Below are positions 54,048-63,595 of a stretch of 64,000 nucleotides of DNA, piece after piece. Where the stretch lies: assembly GCF_002091635.1 (NCBI RefSeq), contig NZ_BDAC01000004.1, positions 271,142-335,141 on the forward strand, read 5' to 3'. The notes below the pieces were generated by a model. It saw only the letters and a program-made list of their open reading frames with translations. It made no database searches and was not told the DNA's origin. This DNA is from Pseudomonas indica NBRC 103045 (GTDB taxonomy: Bacteria; Pseudomonadota; Gammaproteobacteria; Pseudomonadales; Pseudomonadaceae). Each line of letters begins with the position of its first letter. The stretch's first letter is position 1. The translations under genes and the position numbers were made by a program.

Positions 54048-54601
54048 TCAGACGTCGACGTCGGCCAGGTCGTCCTGGGTCGCGCTCGACTTGGCGGTGT
54101 TACTGCTGACCAGCAACTTGTCACGGATGGCCTTCTCGATGTTGCTGCCGACTTCCGGGTTGTCTTCCAGGTACTTGGCGGCATTCGCCTTGCCCTGGCC
54201 GATCTTGTTGCCCTGGTAGCTGTACCAGGCACCGGACTTCTCCAGCAGGCCGAGCTGCACGCCCAGGTCGATGATCTCGCCGTTGCGGTAGATGCCCTTG
54301 CCGTAGAGGATCTGGAACTCGGCCTGACGGAACGGTGGTGCCACCTTGTTCTTCACGACCTTGACGCGGGTTTCGCTGCCAACCACTTCCTCGCCTTCCT
54401 TCACCGCGCCGGTACGACGGATGTCCAAGCGGACGGAAGCGTAGAACTTCAGGGCGTTACCGCCGGTGGTGGTTTCCGGGTTGCCGAACATCACGCCGAT
54501 CTTCATGCGGATCTGGTTGATGAAGATGACCAGGCAGTTGGCGTTCTTGATGTTGCCGGTGATCTTGCGCAGTGCCTGGGACATCAGGCGGGCCTGCAGG
54601 G
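54048..54601 (-). pseudogene. recA: 3' part of recA, interrupted by the island
   Basis: Homology to RecA begins at [16 protein letters not shown] and continues to the end (about 184 residues), including loop L2 ([18 protein letters not shown]) and the C-terminal domain. The first half, with Walker A and most of the ATPase core, is absent. On the upstream side the frame runs on for 43 codons into unrelated AT-rich DNA up to an ATG, but this cannot restore ATP binding. The missing 5' part should lie at the other end of the insertion, beyond this window. Confidence 0.9.
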
Positions 54602-54745
54602 GAAGCAGTACGGATTTGGGTTCATATAGGCTGGCGCCTGAGAAACCAACACGTTGCAAAGCCATACTGTTCATACACTTTACCCTTACGGAAGCCCTAT
54701 CCCTGACTACACTGTCTATCTGAACCAATTTCAGGTAGGAAAGCG

Positions 54746-56494
54746 ATGAGCAGGATGCGGGAAGATTTGGTCGATAGTATCAGGGCTTGCTGCCCTGAGG
54801 ACATCCTAATCTGGGTAGAAAAGCATCCTCCGAAGCGCCGGGCGCCCCTCATCCGCGTTTTTTTCATGATCGCTCACGAACTTGATTCAGAGTGGTATCG
54901 GAACCCTGTGGCAATCACCAATGCTTGCCGCCAATTTCTCTCTCATCGACGCAGTGCAATATCCGAAATTACAGGCAAGCCAATCAAAGAAGTCACCGTC
55001 ATCTCTGACTACACCGCCGTTCGTTATTACTTGAACAGGCTTCAAAAAGCCAAAAAGCTACCTAGCAATGCGCTGATCCTACCAGTCCCAAACTCGACAG
55101 ACGTATTCTCAGAAAAAGAATGCAACATTCTTGGCTATCTGACCTTGGAACATGCCATTCAAGCGAATTCAATGGAAAACGCTCTTAACGAGATTGCCCA
55201 TCAAATCGAAAAACATAGAACTGTCATTCTCTCCAAATGCAAGCGCATTGTAGCAGAGGGTTATGCACGGTTTTTGGAAGTTCCAGGCATGATTCGCAGA
55301 AGCGATGTGGCCGCCATCCGACTCACAAAAGACAACCTAGATCCTAACCTGAGAGGATCTCGCTCTGGCCAACATATAAGCTTTTTCTCACCATCACATC
55401 CAAATGGCTTCAGCAACTCTGTTGCGTACCTAGCCACAGAACAAGATGGTCTATTTACACGCAAATCTTTCCCTGGCGCGCACCACATTTATTCCTGGTC
55501 TACTACGAAAATCAAATCCTACCTGGGAATTACCGAAGAGTTTGCTGTGGCGGCCATGTGCATCATCATTGACGAACTCGGGATAAATGTTTTCGACTTA
55601 GCAAATGCCCAAGTCAAGAAAACAAAAGATGGTCAATTTGTCACCATCCGAGAAGATGGCGGCATAACTATCACCACCCTTAAACCTAGGGCTAACAAAT
55701 TAATTGAGCGCCACGCACCAAAAGCTACGGACGAGATTGAAATCGATGCAGAAAGTATAGACGCCCATACTGCGCTATGGATGCTATTGCAAATGAGAGT
55801 CCAGCACTCCAAAGCCTTGAATTCCAACTATCTTTTCGTCATGGATGGTTCTAGCCCTACTCGCCACGGGGATGAACACCTCTACCGTATCTTAGACACG
55901 AGACGTAAAAACACTTTCAAAGCAATCATTGATTCGCTGCCTTCATGGGTAGCTGAAGCTGAACCAACCATGCCTAAAATTAGGGTTTCACGAGGACTGC
56001 TGAAATGGATTGAGAGTGGTGGAGACACTTTGGAAACGACCATTTACCTAGGAAATTCCCTGCTAACAGCCCTGAGAAACTACATCCCACCTTCAATTCA
56101 AGAATTTGTTTACCGAAAGAGAATACGTGACCATCAAAAAATTCAACTACTAATAGCAGAAGATATCTCAACCCACTCCCCCCGCATTAAGAATAATAAT
56201 TACGAGTGCGCCAAGATGCAGTTTATCGAGGCTGTGAAATTTTTAAGAACTAACAGCCGCCACACGACAACCCACAACCCAGGTCAAGTATTCTGTTTCC
56301 TTTGCTCACCAGAAGCAATTGGGTTGATAGTCTCTTACGCGACATATGGGACAAAACAAGAGCTCATCTCGACTTGCAAGAAAATCATCACAAAAATCCA
56401 AGACGAAGGCAGTCGAAAGATGATCAAGCTACTGGCGGACGCTACTCCGATACCAATGAACTTTGAGCTTCTTGAGGTACACGTAAATGAATAA
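54746..56494 (+). CDS. Tyrosine-recombinase-like protein 1 of the island (degenerate catalytic motif)
   Basis: A 582-residue protein. The C-terminal part holds [33 protein letters not shown], which has the spacing of the tyrosine recombinase end motif (LGHS...T..Y) but Asn instead of the usual His. The other catalytic residues are hard to place, so it may be a non-catalytic subunit. AT-rich coding sequence with codon use unlike the host. AGGAAAG precedes its ATG; it overlaps the next gene by 8 bases. Confidence 0.65.
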   Translation: MSRMREDLVDSIRACCPEDILIWVEKHPPKRRAPLIRVFFMIAHELDSEWYRNPVAITNACRQFLSHRRSAISEITGKPIKEVTVISDYTAVRYYLNRLQKAKKLPSNALILPVPNSTDVFSEKECNILGYLTLEHAIQANSMENALNEIAHQIEKHRTVILSKCKRIVAEGYARFLEVPGMIRRSDVAAIRLTKDNLDPNLRGSRSGQHISFFSPSHPNGFSNSVAYLATEQDGLFTRKSFPGAHHIYSWSTTKIKSYLGITEEFAVAAMCIIIDELGINVFDLANAQVKKTKDGQFVTIREDGGITITTLKPRANKLIERHAPKATDEIEIDAESIDAHTALWMLLQMRVQHSKALNSNYLFVMDGSSPTRHGDEHLYRILDTRRKNTFKAIIDSLPSWVAEAEPTMPKIRVSRGLLKWIESGGDTLETTIYLGNSLLTALRNYIPPSIQEFVYRKRIRDHQKIQLLIAEDISTHSPRIKNNNYECAKMQFIEAVKFLRTNSRHTTTHNPGQVFCFLCSPEAIGLIVSYATYGTKQELISTCKKIITKIQDEGSRKMIKLLADATPIPMNFELLEVHVNE

Positions 56495-58367
56495 TGAAAA
56501 AATCAAGAAGAGCTCTCCATCTACAGCAACCTCCCAAGCGATCCTTCCTAGTTGGATCCACCCCAACTCCTCAAATATGAAGTGGTATCTTCCTCGCACC
56601 GGCACCAAGGTTACAGTTTCGGAAGATCCGAACAGCAGTCGCTATGTAAAGCTTAGCTTTGACTACCAGCTATTTGATGGGTCATCCACATCAGATCTGA
56701 TATGGAATTTATTTATCAGAGATTTACAATCATCAGCGATAGCCCTCATCGAAAGCTCAAAGTCAAAACGACCGTGCGCATTAGTCGGCTTTGTTAGAAC
56801 GGCTTTTGAAATTGCCGACCATGTGTATGAAGCCAGGCACCGCTTAAATCAGCCCCCTAAAATCGTCACCCTAGCCGATATCACCCTGGAAGACATAAAG
56901 ACCTTCCTAGAAGCTCACGACCTCACGCTCATGGGGATAAATTTACTCAATCTCGACACGCAGTTAGGGCCTACGCCAAGAGGCCGCGAAAACATTGCAT
57001 CCTGCATTTCAGGAATGCACATACCACCCATAACACAAAAGATCTTAATCCAGAAACTTAAAAATAACAGGTCTGACATCTGCCGGGAATTCACCTGTAC
57101 GCACTCAGCAAATGAAGAGAATGAAGAGAATGAAGAGAATGAAGAGGACACACTCAGCATCTCCACAATCCAAAATAAATGCACCAACTTAACCTACCTA
57201 CACTCCACTAAAGAATATCAAATTCATTCCTTTAAGGTAGGAACGCACGACATCTCAGATGTAATTAACAGCATGACCGGCAGATTTGTAGATAAAAGCC
57301 AAACCCCACTGATGCCTACAAATATTGCATTTCACTACATCAGCAATGCTATTGTTTTTCATCGCAACTATGCGCCACACATCCGAGCCTACATAAAGCA
57401 ACTGGACAACCATTACAACAGAGAAATTATAGATAAATATGCCGCAAGCACAATTAGATCAAATGTGCACATTTTCAAGAAGCAAACCTTTGAGGCTGTA
57501 CCAATCCCCAAGGCACTACAACATCTAAACATTAAAACATATGGTAAGTGCGGCAGCAACAGAGGTGGTATTTATTGCAACTCGATTATGCGCGAACACA
57601 TCTCCACTGATGAACTAATTGATTTTTACGCTATCACAACACGCATCCTTATCCATACTTTTTCAGCTTGCCGAGTATTGAGTACCGCCTTGCTCGACGC
57701 TGACTGTCTTACAATTTCAAAACTGGATGGCTTGTGGGATCTGAAGCTTAAAATCCCGAAAGCCAGTAACAGCCATGAGCTTGAGATTATAAAGCGCCCA
57801 ATACCTAAAGTCATTTGGGACTTCATTAACGAGTACATAGAGTTTATGGAGGATCGCCACCCAGGCATGACCTCCATCTGGCCCTCCGGCTCATTCAAAG
57901 GAAAAGATCGCAGTGAAATGACTCTACTAAAAAAACTGGATCAATACTCCGATTGGATTCAAGTACCTAAGATAGGCGAAACTAGATGGTATGCACGACC
58001 TCATCAGTTCAGGCGTTTCTTCGCCGCCTTTTTCTTCTACCTAAGCGGCAGTACAGAAATTGAACCATTGCGCTGGATGATGGGGCACATTGAACCTAGC
58101 GTGACCCTTTACTACGCCAATATCGCGAACCAGCCCGGTTGGGAGCGAGAAACCTTAGAATTCTTAATAGACTACTTGGAGGGGCATGTAGGCAAAAACG
58201 TATTAGTCGACGAAGATCTACAAGAAAATTTTGCTGAGTGTGAGCTTGAAATCAAACTTGGCGACCACGCCTTATTATCTGAACACCTTCAGGAACTGGC
58301 AAACCATCGCGAAATAAGACTCCAAATCATCAACAACAAAAAAATCTTTGTGTACGCGAGTAAATAA
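56487..58367 (+). CDS. Tyrosine recombinase 2 of the island
   Basis: A 626-residue tyrosine recombinase. The C-terminal catalytic segment shows RPHQFRRFFA (His-x-x-Arg) and GHIEPSVTLYYANI with the nucleophile Tyr. The size is like TnpB of Tn554. Around residues 208-223 a stretch of Asn-Glu-Glu repeats is encoded by four tandem copies of a 9-base unit (AATGAAGAG, about 57111-57146); changes in number would stay in frame. Confidence 0.8.
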   Translation: MNNEKIKKSSPSTATSQAILPSWIHPNSSNMKWYLPRTGTKVTVSEDPNSSRYVKLSFDYQLFDGSSTSDLIWNLFIRDLQSSAIALIESSKSKRPCALVGFVRTAFEIADHVYEARHRLNQPPKIVTLADITLEDIKTFLEAHDLTLMGINLLNLDTQLGPTPRGRENIASCISGMHIPPITQKILIQKLKNNRSDICREFTCTHSANEENEENEENEEDTLSISTIQNKCTNLTYLHSTKEYQIHSFKVGTHDISDVINSMTGRFVDKSQTPLMPTNIAFHYISNAIVFHRNYAPHIRAYIKQLDNHYNREIIDKYAASTIRSNVHIFKKQTFEAVPIPKALQHLNIKTYGKCGSNRGGIYCNSIMREHISTDELIDFYAITTRILIHTFSACRVLSTALLDADCLTISKLDGLWDLKLKIPKASNSHELEIIKRPIPKVIWDFINEYIEFMEDRHPGMTSIWPSGSFKGKDRSEMTLLKKLDQYSDWIQVPKIGETRWYARPHQFRRFFAAFFFYLSGSTEIEPLRWMMGHIEPSVTLYYANIANQPGWERETLEFLIDYLEGHVGKNVLVDEDLQENFAECELEIKLGDHALLSEHLQELANHREIRLQIINNKKIFVYASK

Positions 58368-58368
58368 T

Positions 58369-58908
58369 ATGAGCCGTTATTCAAAGGGTGAAACTTCAGC
58401 AGCCAAGCTTCAGGAGAAGCAAGCCAAAACACAAAGCCTGATTACCAAAATATTGCTGATTAGAAAAGCAATCGAAGACCGGCAAAGACTTCCTTCCCTG
58501 GACGCACTTAAGAGCAAAAGAGGCATACCGTTCAAGTCCGCCCTTAATTGGTCAGATGCCGACCTTGGAGTTATTTCTTGCTCTTATAATACATCGCGAG
58601 AACCCTACAACACTGAATACTCAGATCAACTAGCAGCCGCCTTAGAAACATACAACAACCTCACGCCCGCCACACAAACCCTCCCACCTCAAAAGCGAAC
58701 AACCCAGCGTTCACAGCAAGAAGAAATCTCCACTCTAAAAAATCAAGTCGACTACCTCACAAATACATTAGGCGAAGTCTACAGGGCGTACATGCAACTG
58801 GTTGCTAGAGTGGACGAACACACTCGCCAGGACATCAGATATCAGCAAGTTTTGAAAAGCCACACCCTGGCACTTGATAGAGCTCATCTCACCTTGGTGA
58901 AACCATGA
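58369..58908 (+). CDS. Small coiled-coil accessory protein of the recombinase module
   Basis: A 179-residue protein with a basic N terminus (SKGETSAAKLQEKQAKTQ) and a predicted coiled coil in the last third (EEISTLKNQVDYLTNTLGEVYRAYMQ). It resembles in size and position TnpC of Tn554, a DNA-binding helper. The ATG next to the stop of gene 2 was chosen; an earlier ATG inside that gene would add 7 residues. Its stop overlaps the next start by 4 bases. Confidence 0.65.
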   Translation: MSRYSKGETSAAKLQEKQAKTQSLITKILLIRKAIEDRQRLPSLDALKSKRGIPFKSALNWSDADLGVISCSYNTSREPYNTEYSDQLAAALETYNNLTPATQTLPPQKRTTQRSQQEEISTLKNQVDYLTNTLGEVYRAYMQLVARVDEHTRQDIRYQQVLKSHTLALDRAHLTLVKP

Positions 58909-60191
58909 TACATGTAGCAAAAGCTCCGCGTCTTGACTTCCTTTTTAATCACGGCCACACCACACCTCCGTCTCTTCCAATGCTTTTTGACTCCCGAGGT
59001 AACTTTTGCTGGGAGCTCAATAGCTACCTTACGAGTATCGGCGGTGGTGCCAACAGCTATGGGGTCCGGCCAGCAATTAAAACAGTGTTCAGCCATGCTG
59101 ATACTCTAAACGTCTTCCAGAAATACATAGAACGCAACAAGTTAACCATTCTTGATGTCACTGACGAAACCCTTTACGACTTCGTTAAGTACAAACAAAA
59201 CTCTAGAACGGCAAACTCGACCACAATCAAGAAAATTGTCCGACGCATATTAGCTCTATTAGAGCACACGCAAAAAGAAAACAAATTCCAGAACCTACTT
59301 ACCACTGACCCTCGCGCACATAACTTTCAAATTAATGCTACAGAGGACTTCTACAGACTTAACAGGCGGACGCCACTGCGTTTTCTAACCCATCCCTGCC
59401 TAGATGAACTAAGGGATACTCCGACCAAACCAACAAGCTTCATAAGAAACAATGAACTGAACGCATGGCATGAAGCAATTCACGACTACACATCCAACCA
59501 GTATATAATTGATAGATGGTACATCCTTGCCACATTACTCGAACACACAGGCAGCCGAATAGAAGAAGCCATTAACATCCCAGCAAGCTCCATTATTAAT
59601 GCCTATAAAAATAACGGCCCTGTAACAAACATCCCCGTTTTAAAAGGAAAATACAAAGGTTGCTTACGCCAGGTACTAATACCGAGAACCGAGCTTCAAG
59701 AAATCTACAAATTCGTTCTACTCACTCGTTCCAGCCATCCTCACAGCGAGCTTCATGACAGGATATTCGTTAGCGAAGATACTGGATATCCTCTGGCGCG
59801 CACCACCTTTAACTCCTATTACAACGTAGTCATCAAGACTTCAAGACACGCAGAACTCCTCAAAGGTATCTCCTATCATAACTTCCGCCACCGATACTTC
59901 ACCATATTAGTCGCCAAGAACATCAGTACGCTTTCAAAAATGTCGAAAGCCAATATTCTAGACGTAGCGATGGCCATCGCTCGCAAAAACTCATACCACG
60001 CATCCAAGAGCACACTCTCTACTTATATCCATCTCACACAAGATGCTGAAATACAAGACATCCTGAAAGCAGAACCAAATGCGTCCACGACCCTCCATGC
60101 GATCCAAAGCATTGTCGATGCAACTGACGACAGATCCCCTGATGAGAAGCTCACGGCAATAACGGCATTGATACAAGCCAAGCTCTCTTGA
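58905..60191 (+). CDS. Tyrosine recombinase 3 of the island
   Basis: A 428-residue tyrosine recombinase with a SAM-like N-terminal core-binding part (about 60-150) and a complete catalytic set: HTGSRIEEAINI (Arg I), SYHNFRHRYF (His-x-x-Arg) and HASKSTLSTYIHL with the nucleophile Tyr. It ends the four-gene recombinase module. AT-rich like its neighbours. Confidence 0.82.
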   Translation: MIHVAKAPRLDFLFNHGHTTPPSLPMLFDSRGNFCWELNSYLTSIGGGANSYGVRPAIKTVFSHADTLNVFQKYIERNKLTILDVTDETLYDFVKYKQNSRTANSTTIKKIVRRILALLEHTQKENKFQNLLTTDPRAHNFQINATEDFYRLNRRTPLRFLTHPCLDELRDTPTKPTSFIRNNELNAWHEAIHDYTSNQYIIDRWYILATLLEHTGSRIEEAINIPASSIINAYKNNGPVTNIPVLKGKYKGCLRQVLIPRTELQEIYKFVLLTRSSHPHSELHDRIFVSEDTGYPLARTTFNSYYNVVIKTSRHAELLKGISYHNFRHRYFTILVAKNISTLSKMSKANILDVAMAIARKNSYHASKSTLSTYIHLTQDAEIQDILKAEPNASTTLHAIQSIVDATDDRSPDEKLTAITALIQAKLS

Positions 60192-60367
60192 AATGCTACT
60201 TCTTCTATTTTTCTAACCCGGAGTGGTCAGCGGAAGTGGCATCAAGCGAGAGGGACATTTGTACCTTTGTACCTTTTCTGGACAACGGTGAATCGGGGTT
60301 ATGACAATAGCGTGCATTCTACGGCCCTCCAAATATGGAGCGCCGCTCCAGAAAAAGGACTCACGCT

Positions 60368-60727
60368 ATGCTCTATCTTTCGGATGTCCAGCCTGCCTAT
60401 TGCCCTCAGTGCGGCAAACCCATGGAGCCGAGGCTGCATGGTTGGGAAGCCCAGGATCGTTTCTATAACGCTAAACAGCCTTTTCTCTGCGAATGCGGCG
60501 CACGTTATCTTCTCAGGGAGAATGTCGTTGCCAATGCGCTCGACCATGCCGAGTCGGTAGGCGGTGATGCTGGCTTCGACCGTGCCGCTAGGATGAACGT
60601 GTTCTCCGAGTTGTACGTGATTCTCGGTGCTCTCGATGCCCCCGAGGCTGTGCTGGACCAGGTATTAGCCGCAGCCGAAGGTGATTTGCTGCCTTACTCC
60701 ACGTTGCTCCCATTCGAGAAGGAATAG
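60368..60727 (+). CDS. Hypothetical zinc-ribbon-like protein
   Basis: A 119-residue protein with a CPQCGKP and CECGARY pair near the N terminus, like a zinc ribbon. It is richer in GC than the recombinase genes. AAAGGA precedes the chosen ATG; an upstream in-frame ATG would add 11 residues. It abuts the following gene with no gap. No family recognised. Confidence 0.55.
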   Translation: MLYLSDVQPAYCPQCGKPMEPRLHGWEAQDRFYNAKQPFLCECGARYLLRENVVANALDHAESVGGDAGFDRAARMNVFSELYVILGALDAPEAVLDQVLAAAEGDLLPYSTLLPFEKE

Positions 60728-61024
60728 ATGGACAGAATCCATTGGTTTGCCGTTTCAAACCCCGAGCAGAAGCGCTTCCCAGAATGGAGGCGCTCGTTTG
60801 GTATTAGCGACAACGGCATCGTCTTCGTGCCGGCTGCGATGGCTGGCGATGACTCAGAGTTGAACGTCATGCTCTGCGCGGCTGCCGAAGGCCAAAGCAC
60901 AGTCGTTCACCTCGATCACCACTTCGTGCCCAGCGGCTGGCTCAAGCGCGAGTTCCCCAAGCACTTCGAGCTGATTGAGATCATCGAGGCCCGTGCACAA
61001 CTGACGCTGGCGGCAGCTTTTTGA
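60728..61024 (+). CDS. Hypothetical protein
   Basis: A 98-residue protein starting right after the previous stop codon (TAGATG), so the two probably form an operon. It has no signal peptide or membrane helix. No family recognised. Confidence 0.5.
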   Translation: MDRIHWFAVSNPEQKRFPEWRRSFGISDNGIVFVPAAMAGDDSELNVMLCAAAEGQSTVVHLDHHFVPSGWLKREFPKHFELIEIIEARAQLTLAAAF

Positions 61025-61108
61025 GCAACACGAGGGTTGATAACTGATCAATCTTTTTCTTGGGTAAAGCGATAGAACGTAAGCGTCCGAGCTACACCGT
61101 CTTGCAAC

Positions 61109-61687
61109 TCAAGCCTTGATCCTCTTAAACCACTGATTCACGCGCTCGCAGTCAAATGCCGCCGGCTCAAATATTTCACCGTACCAACCCACCATGTCGT
61201 CGTGTTCTGGATGCTTGGGGTCTGCCATGGCCTCTAGAAAACCCTCGTAACCCGGCACCCCACCTACATCTTCCGGTGGGCAAGCATTGGCACCTTCAAT
61301 GCAATACGGCAGTTGAGGGGCTGTGATGGCAGGTAGCCTTTTCTCGACTTTGATTCGGTGATCCCAGCTGTCACCAAAGTCGTAGAGATAGTCAAACGTC
61401 TTTTTACCGAACAGCGCTTTGACCAATGTCTTGCGAGCTTCTGGATTCACCGGCGGCCCCCAGCCATCAGAATCGGGAATCCCGTATTTTTCACCTGCTA
61501 TTTCAAACTCATGCAGATGACTGTCGCTCCAGCCCATCACGACCTGAATCACGTGATGCAGCTTGCCCAAGGTAATGTTTTCAGGGACTACGAAACGACG
61601 CCAGATCGTCGGTGTGATCCACTTCAGCTCAATGTGCAACAGCAAGAGATCAGGTGCAGGTTTGGGTAGGCTGACAGTTTTAACCAT
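61109..61687 (-). CDS. Plasmid pRiA4b ORF-3-like protein
   Basis: A 192-residue protein of the PRiA4 ORF3 family: LLLHIELKWITPTIWRRFVVPENITLGKLHHVIQ near the start, LYDFGDSWDHRI in the middle and a GGVPGYEGFLEAM segment. Often found next to transposase genes and on plasmids; function unknown. The next feature, an IS66 remnant, begins 3 bases upstream on the same strand. Confidence 0.75.
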   Translation of the reverse strand: MVKTVSLPKPAPDLLLLHIELKWITPTIWRRFVVPENITLGKLHHVIQVVMGWSDSHLHEFEIAGEKYGIPDSDGWGPPVNPEARKTLVKALFGKKTFDYLYDFGDSWDHRIKVEKRLPAITAPQLPYCIEGANACPPEDVGGVPGYEGFLEAMADPKHPEHDDMVGWYGEIFEPAAFDCERVNQWFKRIKA

Positions 61688-61690
61688 GGA

Positions 61691-61903
61691 TCAGGCGGCC
61701 TCGCAGTGGTCAGTGTGGTTCAAGGAAATATTCCAGGGCAGCAGTTCGCCCACCCGGTTAACGGGATGTTCGGCGATGTGCTCAAGCACGTAGGTCAGAT
61801 AGGCCTGCGGATTTAACCCGTTTAGCTTGGCAGTACCCACCAGGCTGTAGATCGCCGCCGCTCGTTCCCCTCCCGCATCGGATCCGGCAAACAGGTAATT
61901 TTT
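61691..61903 (-). pseudogene. IS66-family transposase, C-terminal fragment
   Basis: The last 70 or so residues of an IS66 TnpC: LFAGSDAGGERAAAIYSLVGTAKLNGLNPQAYL and HPVNRVGELLPWN are family-typical. The rest is missing; the fragment stops at a 32-base palindrome, where other DNA begins. Confidence 0.85.
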
Positions 61904-61933
61904 GCGGTTATGCCGAGCTCGGCATAACCGCAA
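61902..61933. repeat. 32-base perfect palindrome (left)
   Basis: A perfect inverted repeat centred on GAGCTC with TTATGCC/GGCATAA inner arms. It marks the border of the IS66 fragment. A second perfect 32-base palindrome with similar TTATG/CATAA arms marks the other border at 62572-62603. Confidence 0.85.
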
Positions 61934-62015
61934 TTATGTTCAGCCCGCGATTATGTTGAGTCGCCTGCGACAGCCCCGCTGTCTGTGGCGACCCAGCTCT
62001 GTCAGCTACGCATAA

Positions 62016-62240
62016 TCAAAGCCCCTGCAGGAACTTCAGCAGGGCATCCGTTGGGCGGTAGCGCGTGCGCCGAAGTTCGGGCGGCGCGATTGCGGCGAGG
62101 GCCCGTTCCTTCAAGGCCAGATCGGCTTCGACATAGCCGTGGGTCGTCACTGGGCTCTCGTGTCCAAGCCACAGGGCGATAACGGTGAGGTCGACTCCGG
62201 CCTGCAGCAGGTGCATGGCAGTCGCATGGCGCCTATGTCG
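62016..62240 (-). pseudogene. Tyrosine recombinase C-terminal fragment (minus strand)
   Basis: Encodes HATAMHLLQAGVDLTVIALWLGHESPVTTHGYVEADLALK, the last catalytic block of a tyrosine recombinase (LGHES...T..Y), to a natural stop. The N-terminal part is missing. The best match in type is the recombinases found in trios (RIT elements); this family assignment is tentative. Confidence 0.75.
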
Positions 62241-62259
62241 CTGAAGAGATAGGCGCCAT

Positions 62260-62487
62260 ACCGCGGCGATGCACCTGCTGGAGGCCGGAGTCGAAATCAA
62301 CGTCATCCGGGCTTGGCTCGGTCACGTCGGACTGGAAACGACGCACCGTTATGCCGAGATCAATATCCGAACCAAGGAGGCTGCCGTCGCCCTGTGCGTT
62401 CCACCCGATCAATCCTCGGCGGCATCCTCCCAATCAGGCGCTTGGCACCGGGACGTCGACTTGCTGAAATGGCTCGATTCCCTGTGA
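62260..62487 (+). pseudogene. Tyrosine recombinase C-terminal fragment (plus strand)
   Basis: Encodes MHLLEAGVEINVIRAWLGHVGLETTHRYAEINIRTKE, a related but distinct recombinase end, to a natural stop. It is head-to-head with the minus-strand fragment; the junction itself shows inverted similarity (GGCGCCAT on both sides). Confidence 0.75.
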
Positions 62488-62571
62488 TTCTTATGTGCCC
62501 CCTCGGCTCGAACGCCCCCGTCACTCGTGGGGCCGCCGAGCCGATGCCACATAATGGCGAAGGGAACATAA

Positions 62572-62603
62572 GCCGGATTATGTGGCGCGCCACATAATCC
62601 GGC
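62572..62603. repeat. 32-base perfect palindrome (right)
   Basis: A perfect inverted repeat centred on GGCGCGCC with TTATGT/ACATAA arms. It marks the border with the IS21 istA fragment. Confidence 0.85.
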
Positions 62604-63175
62604 ATGCCTCGACGCGGCACCCCGCCCAAGGCGCTGAACGCGCGCGTATGGGCGTCGAACAACATCTCGTGGCCCTGGCTCGGATACGCCACCAGCCAGA
62701 ACGCACGGCTGGCGCAGAGCTTCAGGTGCGCCACCTGCATGCGCCGGTAAATGCCGCCGATCAGCAGGCCTTCCTCGCTCCAGTCAAACTGAAACGCCTC
62801 ACCCAGCGCAAAGCTCAGCGGCACAAAGGCCTGCAACGCCTTACCCTGTTCCCCGCGCCAGACGCGGATAAACGCGGTGAGCTGGCTGTAGCCACCGTCG
62901 TACCCCTCGGCCTTGATCTGCGCCAACAGCGCCTTGGCACTGCGCCGCTGTTGCTTGGGGCGCAGCGAATCGGCCTGCAGCGCCTGCTCCAGCGTGGCGT
63001 GATAAGGGCTGAGTTTGTTGAAGATCGCGCGGCGTTGGTAAACCGGCTGCTTCGCCTCGGGTGCTCTGACCCACTTGCGAATCGTGTTGCGCGCCAACCC
63101 GGTGCGCTTGGCTATCTCATGCAGCGACAGCTTGTCGCGGAAATACATCCGGCGAATTTTGCCCATCATTTCCAT
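62604..63175 (-). pseudogene. IS21-family transposase IstA, N-terminal fragment
   Basis: About 190 residues of IstA: helix-turn-helix (KLSLHEIAKRTGLARNTIRKWVR) and the start of the integrase core (FQFDWSEEGLLIGG...GGVPRRGMP). Homology ends at the right palindrome; istB is absent. Confidence 0.85.
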
Positions 63176-63228
63176 ACTGATCACCCTGTGTTCTCCTGCT
63201 CAAAAATTGAGCAGAAGCAGTTGAACAC

Positions 63229-63287
63229 CTGGGTCAGTTTTCAGTCGGCAGAACAGCCTCTACTGGGTCAGTTTTCGGTCAGCGGCA
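63229..63287. repeat. IS21-type terminal repeats
   Basis: Two copies of CTGGGTCAGTTTTC(A/G)GTC, 34 bases apart, upstream of istA. They look like the multiple end repeats typical of IS21 elements. Confidence 0.7.
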
Positions 63288-63329
63288 ACACAAGGGGACG
63301 CCAATGTTACCCGGAAGCCCGGGTTTTGG

Positions 63330-63442
63330 AGGTTTCCAATCGTGCCTTGGCGCAGCGACAGCCCTCGGTCCCCCAGATAGCCATTGATCACCGCCAGCAT
63401 GCTTGCGGCCAGCTCGTGTTTTTCCAGCAGACGACGGAGCAA
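63330..63442 (-). pseudogene. IS5-family transposase fragment
   Basis: Encodes LRRLLEKHELAASMLAVINGY and GDRGLSLRQGTI, an internal piece of an IS5-type transposase, then diverges. No start or catalytic triad remains. It abuts the alkB promoter region. Confidence 0.7.
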
Positions 63443-63446
63443 AAAC

Positions 63447-63595
63447 TACCCGTAGGTGTAGTTGGCGCAAGCGTCCGATTAGCTCAGGTTTATGATGTCG
63501 AGAGTGAGAGTGGGCGGCTTAACTTTCTCAGTTAGGCATAAAATTACGTCTTAAATCTCGTAGCGACTAATTTAATAAAAATTGGAGAACACCAA
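63447..63595 (+). promoter_or_regulatory. alkB promoter region (AlkS-controlled type)
   Basis: AT-rich DNA immediately before alkB. It contains ACTACCCGTAGGTGTAGTTG, CTTAACTTTCTCAGTTAGGC and the -10-like GGCATAAAAT, which I recognise as the PalkB region of the P. putida GPo1 OCT plasmid. In that system AlkS activates it when alkanes are present. GGAG lies 9 bases before the ATG. Confidence 0.75.

Noticed and set aside
54048..54728. Reading the recA remnant as an intact 226-residue gene
   Set aside because: The first 43 residues come from the island and no Walker A or ATPase core is present, so it is a truncated gene.
57111..57146. Tandem 9-base repeat in recombinase gene 2 as a phase-variation switch
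   Set aside because: The unit is a multiple of three, so copy number changes would not shift the frame.
61041..61055. TTGATAACTGATCAA as an ANR box
   Set aside because: The spacer is five bases instead of four and it lies in a gap with no gene reading away from it at a suitable distance.
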